Shown here in pieces: positions 12,141-24,700 of a stretch of 64,000 bases of DNA. Both the position numbers and the translations under genes were made by a program. Source of the stretch: Patiria pectinifera (lineage: Eukaryota; Echinodermata; Asteroidea; Valvatida; Asterinidae); assembly GCA_029964075.1 (NCBI GenBank), contig CM057146.1, forward strand, positions 14,031,501-14,095,500, written 5' to 3'. A model generated the notes under the pieces. That model did no database searches, was not told where the DNA came from, and saw only the letters and a program-made list of their open reading frames with translations. Every line of letters starts with the position of its first letter. Position 1 is the first letter of the stretch.

Positions 12141-12324
12141 GACTGTCAAAAAGACTGGCTACTTTAACTATAAGATACCAGGTAGAGGTGAGTGGTTACA
12201 GTAAAGCCCCTTGCTCAGGGACAGGAGTATGGTTTACTCTTGTGTTACATGATGATTGAAAGATACGTAGTTGTGCACTACTGTTACAAGCTTTCGTAAT
12301 AACCATTTCTTGATTTGCTTGCAG

Positions 12325-12384
12325 AACCAAAGTCTGCGGACAGTGCCTTCTGACAACCGGGCCTTCATCAGACACAAGGTCGTC
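12325..12384 (+). other. FOXRED2: 5' untranslated part of FOXRED2 first coding exon
   Basis: A polypyrimidine-rich acceptor (tttcttgatttgcttgcag) ends at 12,324. The following 60 nt are open in the coding frame but look unlike any FOXRED2 N-terminus. The ATG at 12,385 begins a typical signal peptide. Translation is therefore placed at 12,385, leaving these bases untranslated and implying an upstream non-coding exon. Confidence 0.7.
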
Positions 12385-12734
12385 ATGACAACCACCTGGT
12401 ATGCATTCCTCCTGGTGCTCCTGTCCCAGCTCATCGGCAACCTGCAGGCCGGGTGGCATACCGGTACTGCCCCGCCCGCCGGACAGTCCTGGCAGTACTG
12501 CATTGTTGGCGCCGGCCCGGGCGGTCTTCAGATGGGCTTTTTCCTCGATCGGGCAGGGCGGGACTACGTGATCCTAGAGCGCGCCAACACCAGCGGGGTC
12601 TTCTTTGAAACCTACCCGCGACACCGGAAACTGATCAGCATCAATAAGCGACACACAGGCAAGACCAACAAGGAGTTCAACTTGAGACACGATTGGAACT
12701 CGTTGCTGAGTGACGACGAAAGCTTGCAGATGAA
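12385..12734 (+). CDS. FOXRED2: FOXRED2 coding exon 1: signal peptide and FAD motif
   Basis: Encodes residues 1-116 plus two bases of codon 117. Residues 1-22 form a signal peptide (short polar start, hydrophobic [11 protein letters not shown] core). [17 protein letters not shown] (38-54) is the dinucleotide-binding fold that holds FAD, with E65 at the end of the second strand for ribose binding. [15 protein letters not shown] (78-92) and [12 protein letters not shown] (97-108) are strongly conserved FOXRED2 blocks. The donor is atgaa|GTAAGT. Local GC content is much higher than in the surrounding intron, as expected for a real exon. Confidence 0.95.
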
Positions 12735-15700
12735 GTAAGTGCAGTTAGGAATTGTTTCTCATTGGGTCTTATTCTTGAGCAAGTGAGGGCGCAGTATTGT
12801 TCATATCACTCATGTACTTTTCAAGTTATGGACTTTTAAACACAAGCCAAGTTTTATAATTTTGTCCACAGATCACAGTAAGTGATATTTCAGCAAAATG
12901 AAAACAATTCACATTTAAATCAAATCACCTCAGAACACTCTCATAACCGTGATAACTTGCACTTATATCATAACCTTTATTTAAACACCTTCTTGCTTCC
13001 AATGTTAAAAAAAACCCATACTTTATAATGTCAAGATATTATAGCCTCGCTCGCCTTCTACTTGCCTACCCGGAGACTTATGGGATTACTTTGATATCGT
13101 TTTCATGATACGACATAGTTTCATGTTACGGAAACATCATGTACCTTAAATGTGGTCAATGGACAAAGTTTTAAAGCTGTGTTTTTGTTCAAAATTCCAG
13201 GACTAAAAGAAAGCTCATTAATTTGGCTTTCACATCCTAGATCTGGAAAGCGCAAGCCGAAATGCTTTTTAAAATAGGGGGCGCCATTTGGGCTTTCTTT
13301 GTTTTACTCACCCTGTAGACATGAAACCCATATTATTTGATGTAAGAATGAAACACTAGCTTTTATTCAGTTAAAGGTAATGGACAGAATTCACCAAAAA
13401 AACACTTTACTAAAAATCTGAAGCAGGTTATTAAAAAAGAATATCCTGTCGAAATTTTAGATCAGTAAAATTTATACTATTTGAGAAAATTCAAAGGAAG
13501 AAAACTGAAAAAGCAAGATTTCTGTTGAAATTTTCAAAGTGGTTTTGACTTCCATCTTCCAATGTTATGATCCCAGATTGTCATGTGAGAAGAATAATTT
13601 CATTCACGGATATTTGAAAAATGACTTTTTTCTCTCTTAAAAAAAACACAATGTTTTAGACATTGTCAAGAAATGATGTTAATTCCTCTTTTCTTGAAAA
13701 TGACAGCATACTAAATAACGATTTCACAGAATGCTTGACCCTGTTATTTACTTACAATCAAGTAGGATATTTTGTAATACTAATGGTTTAATTGGCAGTT
13801 TCGTTTTGAACGTTTGCAAATGGTGTCCATTACCAATAAGGAGGATACTGAAATACCATCCAAGGTAAAAATGGAAACCATAACAATGTCCATACAAACG
13901 AGAATTTATGTGGTTCTTCTTTTTGAACATCCACGATATAGAAACTTTCAGAAATGCAAACAATCTCCTCAGTTCTGAGTAAACTATGTCTTTGAATTCT
14001 CTCTTTTTTCTCTGTAGACATTATTCCAAGGACTTCTTCCCGCACGCCGACACGTACGTTAGGTATCTCAAGGACTATGCCCAGAAACTCAAGCTCAACG
14101 TCAAATACAACACCAACGTGCAAAATATCAGCCGCTCGTCAAGAAATGGGCCCTTCACGTTTCTGGACCAACACAGCTACAGTTACAAATGCAGGTAAGA
14201 AATACTGCACAAGAAATACTTTGTGTACAGATATGGGCATGGTTGATATATGTGTAATAATATTTTATTAAAAATTTGGGGGGAAAAACACTGTTTTTCA
14301 CAAATTTGAAATGGTGCATTGTGGTATGCCAATATACATGTACCGGTACTTACCGGTATTATTCTAATATACTATTATGCAAGTATACATAAAGTAAAAC
14401 AGTCATAGGTGACAGGCCAAAATTTCTTAGGATGCAAAGTAAAAAACAATCAAAATGAGAGAGGGGCAATTCGACAGAATTTAATGTCTTTAAACCTTGA
14501 CAATTTGTGTTAAATCTTTTTTATAGCTTGTTTTCTGTATTTTATTAATATAATTGTTTATTTCCAACAATGTTCAACAGTTCTTTGTTACTTTTAACTG
14601 AAAAAAAAATTAATCAGTTCACCAAAAAGAAAAATATTTTTTTCTGAATACATCCGACACCATGGTGTTTCGAGCCACTTTGTACTATAGCAAAAAGAAG
14701 TTGGATTAATAATTTCTTGTTAAAATCATTGTAAAAAGTAATTGATACATGTACGTTTTATCATAATTAAAATCCACTTTATGATTTAGCTTTTATTATG
14801 CGCACTGTCGAATTGTCCAAAATGTACATCCGATACCGTGCAACTGCCAAGAGACATGATTGAGGTTTCACTGTGGGCAGAATCAGGCAGTGTCGTGGTG
14901 CACTGTTAACCCTTTAATCTTTCTCCATTGTACAACCACACGCACAAACCGCATATAATCCTGCTTTCAACCACGATGCAATTTCATTAACTAATTCATC
15001 AAAATAAGGGGAACAAATCTGGAAATATCTGAAATTCTACCCCTTTTTCTTTATTGTTATTGATTTTGTTAATATATATTTCATGAGGACTTTTCAGCTG
15101 TGCATCTCGGACGCTCCATGCAATTTGTCACAGTTGAGATCCGAGTTGCGCTTTTGAGTTTCCGTCAGAACACAAAACGGGGTCAAATATGCACAAAAGT
15201 GCCCTGTGCACTTGTAACGTCAGCGTGTTTTAGAAACAGGACTTTAGATTATGACATTTTTCGGGGGCACGAGGCCCGAAGGAAGTCGTGTTCAGCGGGA
15301 ACGTGTAATGAAAAATCAATTTCCGGTCGGGTGGACAACATAGTGAGACAGCATGTAGCAAATGAAGCATCAAACGGCGACGGATTTAAGAAGCAGGCAC
15401 TTTCTTGTTGAATTTGTTCCACCGCTTTAACATCATCTCGTTGTCTGTGCATTCTGAAAAAGCATCTTGCTGTCCGTACATGTTTATTTAATGTATGTGG
15501 GTCATTCCATAAATTTGGGGTCCAAAGTGTCAGGGGCGGATCTAGCTTTTAGGAAACGGAGGATTGATATGAAGGTGGAGGGGGGAGGGGTGAGTGAAGC
15601 ACGCCTTGCAGGGGCGTCCTGGTGTCCAGGGGCTTGCACCCGGAAGCATTTTGAAATCTACGAAGCTTTCTCCTACATTGTAAGGCAATTTGAGAATAAA

Positions 15701-18700
15701 ATTATTTACAGATTTTTTTCGGTTGATCCCTCATTCAAAAGTGAATAACGTTTGTATTGCTAGAAAAATAGCAGTTGAGAAAAGAAATCTATTTTTCAGG
15801 ACACTAAGAAGTAGCACTAGGAGTGCGACCTTAATTTGTTTTATTCTTTAAACCCATCAGCACTTTTATGGCACTATACAGGGTGAGTCCAACAAAAGGA
15901 AACCCAAATGATGCCCATTATTTTTTTTTTAAAGTTCTGCATGTAGCGCTTTCCAGATCTAGGATATGAAAGCCCAATTTCTGTTAGTGAAAGAATCATT
16001 CAAATCACTAAATGTACTTTTCCAGTAATGGAATGTTGAACACAAACACCGAAACTATTATCCCAAAACACAGATCACTCTCTTAACCATGATAACTGGC
16101 ACTTATCATAACATTTATTTATAAACCTGCTGCTTCCAATGTTAAAATAACATGCTTTACAATGTCGAGAGTTTATAGTCTTGCCCTACCTCCTACCGGG
16201 TACTTGGCTACCCCGGAGACTTGTGGGATTATTCTGATATCATTTTTAGGATACGACAAGGTTTCATTTTTACTGAAATATCACGTACCTTAAATGTGAT
16301 CCATGGACAAGGTTAAAAAACGATATTAATGTTCAAAATTCCATAACTAAAAAAGAAGGGCCTACATGAGTGATTTGAGTGCTTCTTTCAAGTCCTTGCT
16401 CTATGCTTTCACTAAAAGAAAGCTTATTAATTGGGCTTTCATAGCCATAGTAGATTAGGAAAACCTTACATGCAGAAATTCTGGAAAAAATTGAGGGCAC
16501 CATTTGGGTGGTTTTTTTTTTACTCACCCTGTTCATATAAAGAGCCTGAAAGTAAAAGGTCACCCGGCGAGCTACCGAAACCCTGGTGCGGCCCGCCTGT
16601 GGGCATTTTACACTGGGTTGCCCTTTTGCTTGCTAAACATTTCGGACAGAATGATTTCTAACCGTAATCACCCCAAGAAACATTCATGTTGGAATTTTAT
16701 CGTGGTATTCCTCAAGAAAAAATGATAAGAAATGACTTGGAGATGGGTAAAAATGAATTTTACTTACAAATTTTCAAATCCGGCATTTTCGTTCCTAGTT
16801 CTCCTTGTTCATTCACGTTTTTTTTTCACATCGTGTACTATGTACATACATGTACGTGAGAATGAAAACGTATGACGACGCAAAGATTGACCTATCTACA
16901 TTGTGTACAGCCGATGGGTTCTAGATTGTCTTGAAGTTGAATGCAGTCCTTATCGGTGATCAATTTTGATTTGTTTTGTAATTGCACATGAGTCCTTCAA
17001 GTTTATTCGTAAAAAAATTTATATCCTAAAAGACATTTTAGTCTCCTATTTAAGTTTCAGTTTTCACCCAATGACCGCCACAAAATTATTTCATAAATTT
17101 TCATCTTTGTTGGAGTACACCGAGTTCCACTAGTCCACATGTATTTTAGATTTTCGGAAGTGAGAGGTCCATTTTTGGCACGATATTTGTCTTCCACGTC
17201 AGGCGATTGTTTAGTTTCCATAAATTGAGATGTTAGTAATAATTTTACAATTAAGGCCTTTTTCGAGGGTAATTTTCCAGGGTGATTGCACATTTTGGAA
17301 TGTTTGCATGTTGATTTTCCTATTCCAGGGTTCCGGAAGCGCGCCACAAGGGGTGAACTTTCAAGCTCTAGGCCCTATTACGGTACATTAAAAAAATTGG
17401 GGGGAAAAACAAATAAATTTTGGCAATTCTCAACCACCCTTCACATCTGCTACTACCCTGACTACTGGCTGCTAACCTCATTGACAGTGTATAATTAACT
17501 CCAAACACATCTTGATCAAAAGCTTTTTATCTGCCAAATCTGCCATAACTGTGAAGAAGAAAGAAAATTGTGCATTTATTCAACAACATTCAGACATCCA
17601 ACCCCATGAAGCATGTTTAGTATAAGAGTGGCTTGGCTTTTAAATAATTACTTACAGATGGACAGCGACTGATATAAATCACAAATTTCTCTACTCCAGT
17701 CGAACCTACCCTGCTTTTTGCTACATTCATGTATTCATTTGGCTTGTCTATGTGAGGAATTTACTGAATGTTTGTGCTTCCACTTTTTGTGTCGTTCTTT
17801 GGAAATTGCATTCTTTGTCCCAGAAATTGAATTCCATTTTGTGCACCTTTACTTCCTCTGGCAACAACAAAACAAGAGCCATGAACAGTGCTTGTTTTTA
17901 TAAATTGATTCTGAGATGAATGTTCATGAAGTCAGCACAGCAACAGAGTACAGAATTGTCTGTCTCTTTGCTGAATTTTATTATAAATATTCAAATGTAT
18001 ACTGATATTTGATGTCAGTGCTTCTGCAAATAAAATACACTTATAACATTACAAAGGTCCAAAAGTTGTTGTGGATATAAAGTGTATAAAGCAACTCATG
18101 AAATGGTTTGAAATAGATCTTATACTCTCAACCAAAAAAGAAAGTCCCCCCCCCCCCACCTTTCAATACTGCTTTGTCTAACTCAACAACTACTGAGCAC
18201 CTCTCGCTCAAATAACGCCTTGTTTACGTGCAAGTTGTGGTTCACACTCACCTTGCAGGTGTACAAAAGTGCAACTTTTTTCGGTACCATTTGTCATAAA
18301 CTGCATAATTTTGTACACATTATCACTGTTTCGGGCCAAACAAAGAGTATGGCTGGATTGCTAAGGAATTTCTGTACTGATCAGTCGTAATTTGAGCAAG
18401 ATGTGCCCAGTAGTTTTTGAGTTAAGACAAACAAAAAAAAATTAAGGGGACTTTCTTGTTTGGTTGAGTGTATTAAAAACACAAAAATGAAGATGATACA
18501 TATAAAGGAGGACTTTCGGATTGAGGTTTACCTAAAAAGAAAAAAAAAATATGACTATACTGGCATCCTTCCAGTTTTAGCTTTGTCCCGCTGTACTGAA
18601 AACTGGCAATTTACCATGTTTACATACATGTACATGTAACTTCAGGCTCATATCATGATGGCAGGCCAAATAATCTACTTTTACAAAACATGGTTCTAGG

Positions 18701-21700
18701 CCTATAATAGACCTACATGTATAGGGTATATTTTTGGACATATATCCGCAGCCGGTTAGATGACGTCCGATAATTACTTGTCAGGTTTCATCTTAGGTAA
18801 CTGCTCCTTCTGGCTCATCATTATCATTCCTCCTTCAGGCGATCAGCTTTCCTCCCCTTGGACACTTCCGTCATTGCATCATTGCCTCCCGGTCCCCCGG
18901 CGACGGTCTCGCATCTGTGCCAAGCCATCTCATTTCTTTCTCCTGACAAGTTGTCTCAATCACTGCCACAATTGTTGGTCGAGTCAGCAAAAGCCAATAT
19001 CTTAACAGCGTACGGGGTGTCGAGTAGAATCTCCTTAATTGGGAAATGGATTGTTTGCTGGTTTAATTTTAGACATAACTGGCCTGTGACTGGTATAGAT
19101 GGTGTCTGTTTAAATGTTCTAGGACTTTTTCTCTGAAATTATTAGATCTGCAAAAATATAATACCGTAAGTGCATTCTACTTTCATGCAGCTTTACAACA
19201 ATGAAGATTTATCCTTTGATAATGTTTATAAACCAAGTGTGTTGGTTACTGATAGTTTTGGCAGTCACTATTGTCATGGTGATGACAATGTAGTAGTTCA
19301 GAATTTTGTGGGCTGATTGTTTTGAGGGGCCTTGTGGCCGAGTGGTTAGAGCGTGGAGCTATGGAGTGGAAGGTTGTCGGATTGAATCCCATTCAGACAA
19401 AAAAGTGGAAAAGTCTCTCTGATGACCCAACAGTAAAATGGGTACCTGATTCGTTCAGGGAGGGTAAGACGGCGAGAGGAGAGGACTGGGCCCCCGCCAC
19501 TCATATGCCGCGCCCAAGACACAGACGACCTCCAACATCCCACTGCCCCCACCGTCAGTAATGGCTATGGGACCTTTACCCTTTACCTTACCTTGGGTTG
19601 CTGTTTTGTCAATGTTTTGATCAAAATTTGATGAGAAGGGGGTGGGAGATTTGGAGGGTAAGAATGGTTAAGAAATGGTAAGGCTGAAAACAAATTTGTC
19701 TGGAGGTCACTTCAGTAAAACCATGCTGCAAGAAAAGTATTGATTCGGAGGACGGAAAAACAATCTGTATATATTCTAAATGACTTCATTTCACTGAGCT
19801 TACTGCCTGCGGCTTCCAGCCAATCGCACGCAATTTGAACTTTATCACGCCGTACAGAAATACCCCTTCTGAAAAACAAAATCCATTAATGCTGCTGTCG
19901 ATTGAGGCACCGTTGATTAACTTTCTGGTTCAGTGAACAGCATCTTCAGCAATGCCTCCTCAATCTTCAGGTATTTCATAGCTTTGCACAACATCCCCCG
20001 CTTTCTCTTGTTTTTCCCTTTTCCGACAGCGATCAAATATTCCATTAGTTTACGGCCTTGCGCTAATACAAAGAGGGTTTTTTTTCCTTTAACTTATAAG
20101 GAGTCGAGGAGGTTCATGTAATAGCTTTACGGTTGGAGCTCAGAAAAATCCCGCTACAGTTCCCATACCTTGCGTGCCTGTCAGCGGCAGCTCACGCCGT
20201 TAAATTCCGCCGCGGAAATGAATTCAGGTGTATGATGTCTGTAGCTGTTTTCAATTGCCCCCCTTGAAAGCTGACGGAACGGTATTCTCCCCAAAATGGA
20301 AACGTAAATCCCCCGCGAGTTTGAGAGCTGACATTTCGGCTCCGAGCGGGGGAGACAGGTATGATGCGAAGTGACGTGTGAAGAAAACAGGGTTAAGTGT
20401 CCGGGACCGCAAGTCCCGGAAGGATGGATGCGGCTGTGCAGTGTTGTCGTGGCAACAGCCGGGGAAATTGAATCAAAGTGTGTATCTTGCAAGATATGTT
20501 TCTCGAATGAGACTTGTCCCACTGTGGTTTTTATGTGTTTTTGTGTATTTTGCAAAGTACTTTTTTTTACATTACCATCTCAAGCATATTGTAGATGAAA
20601 TATCTTCTCTGTTTATCTATTATTTATTATAATAGATACCGGTAAACAGTTTTTTAAAATGTGATTCTTTATTACTTTATCTTTTTAATGTGTACAGCTC
20701 CTAATAGCATATTATGGATTTTCGGGCGCTCTATGTTACTTATTATTATTTTGATTATATAGCTTGGAATTTCCCTTTTTTTTTTACTTCCCAGTTGCAT
20801 GTCTGAAGAATCACAAGGTAGCATTTTAATTGATAAAATGTACACTTGAGAAAGTGACATGTACTTTGGAATAAAAGTAAACTTTCAAAATTTCATTAAC
20901 ACTTTAAAAATCAAAATAATAGACCTCCATGAAACAGAAAGAAAAAAAAACAACTTAAGGTACCATGTAATCTTGTTCGCTATTCTAGTTAAAGCTACAG
21001 TCCATCCTTTGCAGCTATCCAAAAAGTAACTGACATTATTGTTGAATCACATACTTGGTTGAAAGATAGTAAGGGGACTAAACTCCCTGTGAAATTATTC
21101 TTTCTGGCATGCTGTCATTTTGAAGAAATCAACAAAAGAAGGCCTTTTCAACGGTGCGTCTTAAGACGCTCCGTTGGAAATTTCCGTTAGTAATTCGTTT
21201 TTTTATTCGGCGAAGCTCACGCAAGTGTTGACACGAAGCACACACGCGTGCGCCCTCTTTAGTTCGTCGGATCAGTGCGCGACATTGCATAGCTGCAATC
21301 AGCTAAGTGAGAACGTTTCTCAGACACTGAATTCAGGCCCATTTCAAGACATGATTCAGCAACTTTTGATTCGAATTTTGAGATCCTAGAATGTTGTTTT
21401 TCTCAAAATATACAGCTGAAGCCGAGCTGAAACTTCATGAGGTTAGTTCTTAAGCACCCTTATTTAGATTTTTGAGCACGTTTGTTGGGTCAACAAACAA
21501 AATCCACAAATTACAAATGATGGACTATACCTTGAAGTCTGATAACTTATCATATGTATATTTTTGTCTCCATTTTTGTCTCTCTCTAGAGTCATGATTC
21601 TAAGCAGTGGCGTGTCCCTACCCAACGATGCCCACTTTGAAGGTATCCAGCACACAGAGGGCTACGGCACTGTCTCTTTAGATCCTGAGGACTTTGAAGG

Positions 21701-24700
21701 CAAGAGCGTTCTCATCCTCGGGAGGGGCAACTCGGCGTTTGAGACGGCCGACCACATCCTGGGCTCGACCAATGTCATTCACATGGTTGCTAAGTCCCGT
21801 CTGCGAATGGCCTGGGAGACACATTATGTTGGTGATTTGAGGTAGGTTTTGTTTTGGGGGGGGGGGAGCATCTGTTCAGTAATTTAAATATCTGGACTAG
21901 TGCTTGTGCTTTGCTGAGACAATAATGAAAAGAGATATGTTTCAGTAATTATACATGTGCATGTATAAAGGGCATTTCACACTGCACGCAAAAGCAACAA
22001 CGAACCAAATGTCATGATGTCAACAATTGAAATTTCAATGAGACTTTGCCGTTACCCTAACCAATTTGTTTCGCAATTAACTTCGCGTGAAGCATGAACC
22101 GGCTTTGATACTTCTGATGTCTTATCATGACATAAACTAATCATGGTTACTTAATTACTGATTGATCAGGCCAGTTTCTTGTTTTGTTCAGTGTGTTTTT
22201 GGCTTTTATGCAAGGTTGTGGTAAAGCCTTTGTTTTTGTTCTGATTTTTTTTTCTTTCTTCTGCCTCTTCTTCTTGTTCTATCCCAAATCCCATAGAGTT
22301 TCAAACATTAATCTGTGATGTCTTAACAATTTTTAAACGTTGTTGATAGTTACTTTATTTCAACATTTTGTGATTTATCTTCTTTATCGACACCTCTTCA
22401 TAACATGTTGAAGACAGTTTTTTCAGACATCTCAAGCATTACAATAAATACATGTTTTTATACTATCCTAAGTACCAATTTGATAACATCTAACAAATGT
22501 TATAAAAATATCGCATTAGTGAAATACTTTTTCCTAAATAAAACCTGTTTAGAGTATTTACTAATAGCATTTGTATGATATTGCTTTAATATACAACGCC
22601 AAATTTGAGGCATTTAAATTATTTTTAAATGAACCACACTAACTAGGTGAATGATAGCAATTGAAAGTTGAACAAAGAAATTGACCGGAGTGAGGCTTGA
22701 ATGTGCGACCTCCGGATAACAGCTCCGGTGCTCTTAGCAACTGAGCTATCCAGGCCTATGTTGGTGGTTCCCCAATTAGTCAATATCTTTGTTCAAGGGG
22801 CGCTAGTCAGAAGCCATAAACCAGTATGCCAAATAGCCACTTGAGGATCACGCCCAAAGTCACGATACAGACCTGGGAAATAGCAAACAGGGATCACTCG
22901 GAGAGGATAAGGCTTTGTACATGTATGGCCAATTTTCAAAAATGAACCACACATGGAAATTGACTAGGTGAATTGCAACAATAATTAGTGGCAGACCTGC
23001 AATAAAACTTTGTTCAAAACAATAAACGTGGGTATGTTAATTGCACTTGAAGTGTGGAAATATTTTCTGAAGTGTCACGCTGTTTATACCGTGGAAAATT
23101 GTATTTTTGGCTACCAGCAAAAATGTACATTAAATGCACTTCGTGTACGAAATTATTATTTACTTGACTGCAAAACTCAAGTACTAATACTATAAAATAC
23201 AATGTAAATGCTTCTATAGGCCCCCTAATACCAGCATTATGTCTTTGCTGGGAAGTAAGTATATATGGCATCATTTAAACTTGTAATCTTTTGTAAACAT
23301 ACAAAACATGATAATGTTGTAATAACATTATTTAGACATACAGGTATCACAGTCAAGTGCACTTTCAAACTTCACGCAGAAATGGTTGTATGTACAGTTT
23401 TGTTAGTTCCTTGGACTGGAACATTTAGGATATATTTTAATAATGTTGTCAACCCTTTTTTATGATCCATATGAAACACACAGGGAAACTGATGAGGAGA
23501 ATTCTATCTATCTATGATCTATCAGGCTACGTCCATTCACTGTCGAATGAAGCCCTCCTCATGACGTTTCCAATCACTTCTGTTTCTGGCTGTCCTAGTC
23601 CAAGTCGCTGTTCCCATATATGTAGTTATATCATCTCTCCATCTTTTCTTTGGTCTTCCTCTCCTTCGCTTTCCCATTCGTGGTTGCCAATCTGTTAATC
23701 TGCATGTCCATCTATTATCCTGAATTCTTGCTATATGCCCTGCCCATCTCCATTTTGCTTCGCTGACTTTCTCTATGGCATCTTTCACCCCAGTTTTCTG
23801 CCGAATTACTTCATGTTTTACTCTGTCTCGTAGGGATACATGTAAGTGAAGCATCTGTCTTTCCATAGCTCTCTGTGCTGTTGTGAGTTTCTGTTCAAGT
23901 TCTTTAGTTAATGACCAAGTTTCTGATCCATAAGTCATAGTGGATAGCACACACTGATTGAATAGTCTCTTCTCTTAGGAGAATTATAGCAATTGAAATG
24001 TTATCTATAATACTACGCAAGTATCTGTTCGGCTGTTTGTCCGGGCTTATTTTCGCAAGTGGCAGGCCGCACGGTGCTCAAACTCGGTGGGTGGGTGAGA
24101 CTTGGTCCAGCTTAGATTTTTTCAACGTTTGTTAAGCGATTGCGACCCCGGGGGGCCCCTCTCTGGGGGTCCTCTCTTTTACATACGTATACGTATGTAC
24201 AGTGTGTGTACGTTTATACATTCACGCACATACGGTACATGGGAAAGATTTCCATATACGAAGTTCACTCAACACCCTGTGTACAAACCCTATGAGATTG
24301 GACTGAAAAATTCTAAGTTTTTTTAAAGAAAATGTTGTGCTTTCATTGACTTTGATGACATGAAATTGCTATCTTGGGGCTTGTTAGTCAATACAGAGGA
24401 AAATTAGTGAACTTCGCATATGGTAATCTTGCCGGTACATGTACATGAACGCATACACGTTCACACGCTGTGATTGCATCTGAAAGGGGAACTCCCAAGC
24501 TACACACCAATATGACTATAGAGGTCGTTGGTCATATCGGTCTGTATGATATATGTACAGACCGACAAAAAGAGCACCGATTGCAGGGCGGTTTCGGGCG
24601 CAAAAGTGGGACAACTTCTCATGGTAATCAATCGCTACATCCAGCAACTCTATGCTGCTTCGAACTGCCAAAGCCGGGTAACCGCCTAGTTTTGTAATAA

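Noticed and set aside
15100-15411. 103-codon open frame in intron 2
   Set aside because: No family resemblance, no splice-phase fit with FOXRED2, and exon 2 joins exon 3 without missing residues.
20181-20555. 124-codon minus-strand open frame in a GC-richer part of intron 2
   Set aside because: Composition explains the open frame; no recognisable domain or homologue.
22684-22757. Functional tRNA gene
   Set aside because: The anticodon stem and A box look good, but the B box is altered and the acceptor stem is not clean. SINE head or pseudogene is more likely.
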